In this document: one piece after another, positions 35,443-40,202 of the stretch | Layout: each line of letters opens with the position of its first letter | Position numbering within the stretch: position 1 is the stretch's first letter | From: Nostoc sp. CCCryo 231-06 | GTDB lineage: Bacteria; Cyanobacteriota; Cyanobacteriia; Cyanobacteriales; Nostocaceae | NCBI GenBank assembly: GCA_023522315.1 | Contig: JAHCSU010000391.1 | Location: forward strand, 1 to 40,202 | Length of the DNA stretch: 40,202 nt | Direction of reading: 5' to 3' | The notes under the pieces: generated by a model | Database searches by the model: none | The model's input: only the letters and a program-made list of their open reading frames with translations | What the model was told of the DNA's origin: nothing | Translations under genes and position numbers: made by a program

Positions 35443-35584
35443 AGCCGAAAAGTCAGTATATTTCCTTTAGTATTGTTCATCGTCTGTTTTGGTAAAATCC
35501 CTGATATTCCCCTGAAAATGTCATTAATCCCTTTATCGCAACAGTATTGAGGTAAATGTAAAAATTAGCAAGCAAATCCAAAAA

Positions 35585-35663
35585 AGTTATGAGTTAAGAG
35601 TGAGGAGTGAGGAATTAAAACTCATAACTCCTAACTTCTAACCTCTAACTTCTAACTCTTAAC
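35585..35663. repeat. Heptamer repeats between the Omp85 gene and lpxC
   Basis: GAGTTAAGAGTGAGGAGTGA and a run of AACTCCT/AACTTCT/AACCTCT heptamers lie just downstream of the Omp85 stop. The two parts can pair (GAGTTAAGAGT with ACTCTTAACT). Confidence 0.75.
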
Positions 35664-35666
35664 TTG

Positions 35667-38162
35667 TTAAAACCTTTCGCCAATACCGAAATTAATTCGG
35701 CTATCACCATCATCGTTGATACCGTAGTCAATCCGAATTGGCCCCAGTGGAGACTGGACGCGAACGCCGAGACCATAGCCGTAGCCACTACCATTTTTGT
35801 TCAAAACTTCAGCCGCCCTAGTACTAGTTCCTAGATCACTGCCGAGATCAAAAAATAGTGCGCCACTGACTACTGAAAAAACTGGAAACCGATACTCTAC
35901 TGATGCTTGCACATAAGAGCGTCCACTAGCTAATGCTCCTTCTTCATAACCCCGAACCGAGTTGCTGCCACCAATGGTAAAGGCTTCGTAGGGAGGCAAG
36001 TCACCAAGGATAGTTCCTGCTTGCAGGTTAAATGCTAAGGTTTGTGCGCCTTTGGAGAGGCTAATCAGCTTGATGGGTAAATATTGGCTGTAGCTTCCCC
36101 GCAACCTGGTGAGCAAGATATTGCCTAGCCCGACGGGAACCGACTGATCGACCCCGAAGCGGAGATAAGAACCGCTAGTGGGTTGCAATGGGTTATTACG
36201 GAGATCGCGCTGTAGACCCACTTGGAGCAACAACAAATCGTCTTGACCTGTGTTAGATTCAGTCAGGTCAATTGTTCTGTTTGGGTCAGGTAGATTATTA
36301 TTATCGTTGATTACTGCCCCTTGTTTTCTGAGATTGCCATCAGCATCACGGGCGGAAACTCTTTGATACTGTAAACCGGCTGAGGCTGTCCAGACGGAAC
36401 TTTTGTAAGGATTGGCGGAAAGAGGACGTGTAAAGGTGATACCGCCACCTAGCCGGAGAATGCGGGGGCGATCCTGAGAATCTGTATTAGTGGGATCATT
36501 TGGGTTAAATGTCCTAATATCTTCATCTTTACCATCAAAAATCAATGAAATAGAACTGCGACGGAAAAGATTGGTTGTGTAGGAAGTCCGGTAAGGATCT
36601 CCGGCAATCCAGGGGTCTGTAAACCGCACGTCAAACAGCAGTTCCCGTTCTCCCACCTGTACTTCTGCTCCCAGTTTTTGGTTCCTACCGTTCAGGTTTT
36701 GCTGTTGATAGCTAACTGTTCCAAAAAGTCCGCTAGCAGAACTAATCCCTGCCCCAGCCGCAATAGAACCACTGCTGCGTTCAGCTACATTCACTACTAC
36801 ATCCACCTTGCTGGGGTCAGTACCAGGGTCAAGGGAGACATTCACATCTTCAAATAGTCCTAGTCCATACACGCGCTGTAGGTCTTTTTGTACTGTGTTG
36901 CGATTGAATATTTGTCCTGGCTTCAACTCCAATTCTCGCGTAATGATGTAATCCTGTGTCCGTCCCCGAATTGGTTGTCCTTTTTCGTCTGTCTCCTGAC
37001 CATCTTTATTGCGGAACCTGACTCTAATATTCTCTACTACACCTTCTGCTACTTGCAAGGTAACAACTCCGTTTTCAGAGACTTGGGGCGCTCCAATCAC
37101 GTTAGCTAGTACGTAACCCTGGTCTTGATACCGCTTGTTTAACTGCTTGATGCCTTCTTGCAAGTCACGTAAGTTGAGGATTTTGCCATACTGCTCCTTA
37201 AATACTTCATCCACAGTATTCGCTGGGAGTACAGAAGCAACACCAGTACCAGGATTGGCTTGCACTTCTACCTTGCTTAAAATGGGGTTAGGCTGTACTA
37301 CAAAGCTCACCCGCACTCCCAATGGAGTATCTTCTGGCGCTGCTTGCACGTTGGAGAAGAAGCCAGTACCAAAGATGGCGTTAATATCTTCTTGCAGTTG
37401 GGTGCGGGTTGTTGTTTGTCCTGGCTGGGTACGAATTACTCTATAAACTTGGTTTTCCAGTTCTGGTGATAGTTGGCCAGCCTGTGATCTAATTAGTACT
37501 TCCGACACCAGTACGCGAGAGTCATTGGCTTCTGGGGCTGCGTTGGGTTGAGTATTTCCCGGAGTTGTCGACGGGTTAACATTCTGCGGACTGGGAGTCG
37601 CACCTGGGCTTGGGGCAGGTGTTCTTTGTTGACTACCTGGGAATGGAAGATCAGGTGTGCCAGATGGTTCTGGAGTTGTAGGTAATAAAGGTTCTGTTGT
37701 CGGTGGGTTGACATTTTCTGGGACTGGAGTAGTCTCAGGATCTGGGGAAGGCGTTGGTTGTTGAATTTCTGGCGGTGGAATGTCTGGAGCCGGAGAGGGC
37801 TGTTGAGTAGGGTTAGGATCTATTTGAGGGGTTTGTGCAGTTTTTGGCGTTGTGGAGGTTGGCACTATTATCTCTGGGGTAGCGTAGGCGTAGCCCACCG
37901 CAGGCATCGCTCCTAGATTGGCAGGGTAAACTGCCACAATGCGGGATTTATCCGTCTCTATAACCCCTGTGGGATTAGGTCGAGATTCTAAACTTTTACT
38001 ATCAACCTGACCTCTTTCCTTTTCTGGCTGCTGATTTGTTTCTAGTGTCAAAACTTCTGTTGTCTGTTTTGAACTGTTGGCGGTTTCTGCATTTGCACTC
38101 AATGAACCGCCCAAAGGGACTGCAATTGCTACTGCTGCTAGCAATATAGGAGATAAACGCAT
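35667..38162 (-). CDS. bamA: Omp85/BamA-family outer membrane assembly protein
   Basis: An 831-residue outer-membrane protein. It has a signal peptide (MRLSPILLAAVAIAVPLGGS, then LSANA), a long Pro/Thr-rich periplasmic linker (about 90-210) and three POTRA domains (about 215-465: VSEVLIRSQAGQLSPE, then ILSKVEVQANPGTG and VAEGVVENIRVRFR). The 16-strand barrel has SVRGYEEG (the VRGY loop motif) and ends in phenylalanine (INFGIGERF). Cyanobacterial homologues are the relatives of chloroplast Toc75 and insert beta-barrel proteins. Residues about 83-93 (GAMPAVGYAYATP) are coded by a dispersed repeat. It lies between purC and lpxC on the same strand. Confidence 0.92.
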   Translation of the reverse strand: MRLSPILLAAVAIAVPLGGSLSANAETANSSKQTTEVLTLETNQQPEKERGQVDSKSLESRPNPTGVIETDKSRIVAVYPANLGAMPAVGYAYATPEIIVPTSTTPKTAQTPQIDPNPTQQPSPAPDIPPPEIQQPTPSPDPETTPVPENVNPPTTEPLLPTTPEPSGTPDLPFPGSQQRTPAPSPGATPSPQNVNPSTTPGNTQPNAAPEANDSRVLVSEVLIRSQAGQLSPELENQVYRVIRTQPGQTTTRTQLQEDINAIFGTGFFSNVQAAPEDTPLGVRVSFVVQPNPILSKVEVQANPGTGVASVLPANTVDEVFKEQYGKILNLRDLQEGIKQLNKRYQDQGYVLANVIGAPQVSENGVVTLQVAEGVVENIRVRFRNKDGQETDEKGQPIRGRTQDYIITRELELKPGQIFNRNTVQKDLQRVYGLGLFEDVNVSLDPGTDPSKVDVVVNVAERSSGSIAAGAGISSASGLFGTVSYQQQNLNGRNQKLGAEVQVGERELLFDVRFTDPWIAGDPYRTSYTTNLFRRSSISLIFDGKDEDIRTFNPNDPTNTDSQDRPRILRLGGGITFTRPLSANPYKSSVWTASAGLQYQRVSARDADGNLRKQGAVINDNNNLPDPNRTIDLTESNTGQDDLLLLQVGLQRDLRNNPLQPTSGSYLRFGVDQSVPVGLGNILLTRLRGSYSQYLPIKLISLSKGAQTLAFNLQAGTILGDLPPYEAFTIGGSNSVRGYEEGALASGRSYVQASVEYRFPVFSVVSGALFFDLGSDLGTSTRAAEVLNKNGSGYGYGLGVRVQSPLGPIRIDYGINDDGDSRINFGIGERF
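37881..37911. repeat. Dispersed Nostoc repeat inside the bamA linker
   Basis: Minus strand GCGATGCCTGCGG followed by TGGGCTACGCCTACGCT is a known type of short dispersed repeat (GCGATGCCTxCGGxGGGCTxCGCCTACGC). Here it is translated in frame as AMPAVGYAYA. Confidence 0.65.
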
Positions 38163-38199
38163 TTTACTTATGATTCCTCTTCACGACCACACACACACC

Positions 38200-38242
38200 A
38201 TCACAAATAGTCATTAGTCATTAATCATTAGTCGTTAGTTAT
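38200..38242. repeat. Heptamer STRR (TCATTAG)
   Basis: About five variants of TCATTAG (TCATTAG, TCATTAA, TCATTAG, TCGTTAG, TTATTGG) lie between purC and the Omp85 start. Confidence 0.75.
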
Positions 38243-38292
38243 TGGTGAATAACAAAGGACAATCCACACGAGTTTAATTGATTTTTACCCAC

Positions 38293-39030
38293 TTAATTAT
38301 TACTCTCTACTGCTTTTAGCACTCTTTGTAAAACCTCCTGGTAGGCATCCTCTACATTTCCTAAGTCGCGGCGAAAGCGGTCTTTGTCCATTACCCGCCG
38401 GTTTGAGTCTTTTTCTGTGGTATCCCATAAACGGCAGGTGTCGGGGCTAATTTCGTCTGCCAAGAGCAACTGCTGCTGTGAGTCCAAACCAAACTCTAGT
38501 TTGAAGTCTACTAGGGTAATGCTGCAACGCTGCCAAAAATTCTTGAGAAATTCATTGATTTCCAATGCTAGATGTGTAATTGCGTCTACTTGTTCCGCAG
38601 TGGCTAGTTCTAGCAGGTACAGGCGATCGCGTGTCAGCAAAGGATCTCCTAACTGATCGTTTTTGTAATAAAACTCTACCATTGGCTGTTTTAGAATTGT
38701 ACCCACTGGTAGCCCTGTTTGCTGACACAAACTGCCAGCAGCAATATTTCTGATAACTACTTCTAAGGGTAAAATCTTTACTGCCTTCACCCGCATCTGA
38801 TTCGGGGTAGGGCTGTCGATAAAGTGAGTCTTTATACCATTTGCCTCCAACTGTTTAAAAAGCTGGCTGGAAATGCTACAATTAATTTTTCCTTTGTGTT
38901 GGATACTGCCACGTTTTTGGGCGTTAAACGCCGTGGCGTCGTCCTTAAAATCGGCCAACAAGACTTCCGGATCGTCTGTTGTATAGAGAATTTTGGCTTT
39001 GCCTTCGTATAACTTGGAATTAACAGACAT
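38293..39030 (-). CDS. purC: Phosphoribosylaminoimidazole-succinocarboxamide synthase (SAICAR synthetase)
   Basis: A 245-residue ATP-dependent enzyme of purine synthesis that joins CAIR and aspartate. It begins with the typical KLYEGKAKILY, followed by FKDDATAFNAQKRG, VEVVIRN-like LEVVIRNIAAGSL and the C-terminal LADEISPDTCRLWD and DKDRFRRDLG. Length is normal. It heads the minus-strand run purC-bamA-lpxC-fabZ-lpxA-lpxB; 130 bp with heptamer repeats separate it from bamA, so co-transcription is likely but not certain. Confidence 0.97.
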   Translation of the reverse strand: MSVNSKLYEGKAKILYTTDDPEVLLADFKDDATAFNAQKRGSIQHKGKINCSISSQLFKQLEANGIKTHFIDSPTPNQMRVKAVKILPLEVVIRNIAAGSLCQQTGLPVGTILKQPMVEFYYKNDQLGDPLLTRDRLYLLELATAEQVDAITHLALEINEFLKNFWQRCSITLVDFKLEFGLDSQQQLLLADEISPDTCRLWDTTEKDSNRRVMDKDRFRRDLGNVEDAYQEVLQRVLKAVESNN

Positions 39031-39178
39031 GGTGGCAGGTAAAGTTCTAGGCGATGGATAAAAGTTGTCCTTTGAAGCTTCACCATTTTATCTTTAGTTA
39101 TTAACTATTAGCCATTGGTGATTATTTAGGAGGGTGCGGGCACACGGTTAATTGGGCAGAGGTCTATGGCAGGAACCC

Positions 39179-39236
39179 GCAGAGCGGGAAGAGGGCAGAC
39201 GGGCACAGAGGAAAATCTTCCCGCTCTGCTCTTTTT
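39179..39236 (+). terminator. Strong hairpin with T-run in the purC upstream gap
   Basis: GCAGAGCGGGAAGA (39179-39192) pairs with TCTTCCCGCTCTGC (39216-39229), followed by TCTTTTTCCCC. It has terminator form on the plus strand but no plus-strand gene lies upstream within 9 kb, so it may be a repeat or the end of a small RNA. The rest of 39031-39755 shows AT-rich promoter-like DNA and no gene. Confidence 0.5.
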
Positions 39237-39755
39237 CCCCTTTGCCTCTTTTTGGTCACAGTCCAGCAGAAAGTTGCTAAAGATCCACAACTGAATCTCT
39301 AACTTTTAACAGAGGACAATTCGTTTTAATGTATAGTATGTTTTCCTAAGTACTTTCACTCGCAAAAATTTGTAATTATTTTTACAAAAATGCTAAACAC
39401 TAGATAACACGGGTATCTTTTTATAACTATAACTCAGGGTTTCACCTGAAGTTAATTACAGTCATAAATTCATAAATTAAGATGAGATAAATTGATAACT
39501 GGGAGGTAAGTCAAATATTCTCTTTAGTCACTTTAGCAGAAAGTTTTTTTGTAACTTTTACAGTAAAGGTATTTCAAGCTTTATTTTCTAGTCTCAAAAT
39601 CTAAATCAACCAATTCCCCCATCATTAATTGGAGAAGGAGTTCGATAGTTCGAGTTCCCGCAGTCTGACCACGGTAAATAAAGATCAGGGTAGCTAATGA
39701 TTCAGCTTTAGAGATTCAAACACAAGGGGAGTTGAATAAATTGGAGAACAAAATA

Positions 39756-40016
39756 GTGAACAAGGATGATTTTCTGTACCCTCGCGGCCGCTATTACGGT
39801 CAGGTAAAACCAGAAAACTTGGTTTTTAATGCAAATCTACAGGAATTTGCCCAACGAGTAAGCTACATTTGCAACTTAGAAACAGGTGGAAAACTGCCTC
39901 CAGGTCAAGCTTACGAACAAATCAAGGATCTATGGAAACAGTTGAAACGCTCAAAAAAAGAGCTAAGAATTGGTGAAGATCCGTTTCAGGATGACCAGGG
40001 GGAGGTTGGAAGTTGA
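39756..40016 (+). CDS. Small conserved cyanobacterial protein (DUF7219-like)
   Basis: An 86-residue protein from the GTG at 39756, which has GGAG ten bases upstream (39742). A TTG at 39732 would add eight residues but has its purine-rich stretch too close. The sequence (DFLYPRGRYYGQVKPENLVF, then NANLQEFAQRVSYICNLETGGKLP and AYEQIKDLWKQLKRSKKEL) is a helical protein widespread in cyanobacteria. I believe it is classed as DUF7219, of unknown function. There are no membrane segments. The C-terminal IGEDPFQDDQGEVGS is acidic and probably flexible. Confidence 0.65.
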   Translation: MNKDDFLYPRGRYYGQVKPENLVFNANLQEFAQRVSYICNLETGGKLPPGQAYEQIKDLWKQLKRSKKELRIGEDPFQDDQGEVGS

Positions 40017-40034
40017 AGGCGAGACGCGGGGAAT

Positions 40035-40116
40035 TGGGAATTGGGCATTGGGCATTGGGAAAACAGAAAGTTCTTCTCTGCTAACTACTGACAAATGACA
40101 AATGACAAATGACTAT
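40035..40116. repeat. Heptamer STRRs (TTGGGCA, ACAAATG)
   Basis: TTGGGAA, TTGGGCA, TTGGGCA, TTGGG and, after 30 bases, three ACAAATG units. These are the same two heptamers (second one inverted) seen at 25134-25184. Confidence 0.85.
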
Positions 40117-40119
40117 TTA

Positions 40120-40202
40120 TTGACACTCTCCGGGCTGAAGCCACGGAGATTCTTGGTTCTTCCAAACAGCCTTAAATTTTAATATCCCACCCACTAATCG
40201 CC
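40120..40202 (-). mobile_element. Probable right end of an IS200/IS605-type element (tnpB outside the window)
   Basis: The minus strand reads GAATCTCCGTGG-CTTCAGC-CCGGAGAGTGTCAA. This imperfect hairpin with the GTGTCAA end is the form found after tnpB stop codons in cyanobacterial IS605-type elements. The minus-strand frame EPRISVASARRVS resembles the usual C-terminal tail of TnpB. If so, the tnpB gene lies to the right of the window and the 3' end of its omega guide RNA lies here, reading out into the ACAAATG heptamers. This rests on pattern memory and only 83 bases. Confidence 0.5.

Noticed and set aside
39640-39680. A tRNA-like T-arm word (GTTCGAGTTCCCGC followed by CCA nearby)
   Set aside because: No matching acceptor, D or anticodon stems could be built around it.

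Overview
The window is chromosomal DNA of a filamentous heterocyst-type cyanobacterium (Nostoc/Anabaena group). This rests on many GCGATCGC (HIP1) octamers, heptamer tandem repeats (STRRs) between genes, CYP110-type P450s, a CrtO-type carotenoid ketolase, a lumenal pentapeptide protein and the lpx/Omp85 cluster. I could not place it to species.

Region 1 (1-3070) is a decayed accessory zone. It holds a tnpB fragment fused tail-to-tail with a truncated hicA, an intact hicB, a DUF6883-like pseudogene split by a small inverted-repeat element, an intact DUF4926 gene, a second small element with its empty site visible in a nearby duplicate, and a minus-strand pair of unknown genes, one resembling a DEDD nuclease. 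It ends in a 20-bp tandem array between two copies of the 3' end of the next gene.

Region 2 (3077-13641) is metabolic: a TPP-dependent transketolase/phosphoketolase-like enzyme, two CYP110-like P450s, a DUF2993 protein, a CrtO-like ketolase, a TPR protein and an RmlD-like reductase.

Region 3 (13711-18587) is the glycine cleavage set gcvT-gcvH-gcvP on the minus strand. The gcvP reading frame contains an in-frame copy of a dispersed palindromic repeat. A lumenal pentapeptide-repeat protein follows on the plus strand.

Region 4 (19448-25772) holds two related TPR proteins that look like remnants of NB-ARC/STAND proteins lacking the P-loop, a hairpin cluster, a 21-bp repeat array, and two FHA-domain genes, one fused to a Rossmann-type oxidoreductase.

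Region 5 (25880-31382) holds endonuclease V, two genes sharing a duplicated leader and start, an aldo/keto reductase interrupted in frame by a short stop-containing insert, and an apparently solitary cytosine-5 DNA methyltransferase.

Region 6 (31502-39030, minus strand) is the envelope cluster purC - Omp85/BamA - lpxC - fabZ - lpxA - lpxB, which makes lipid A precursors and inserts outer-membrane proteins. A small conserved cyanobacterial gene follows. The right edge carries what looks like the terminal hairpin of an IS200/IS605 element whose tnpB lies outside the window.

The strongest theme is how often small repeats sit inside or at the ends of reading frames: gcvP, bamA, the aldo/keto reductase, DUF6883, lpxC and the RmlD-like gene. 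I found no clear complete new defence system. The best candidates for undescribed function are the exonuclease-like operon, the P-loop-less NLR-like pair and the FHA-oxidoreductase pair.
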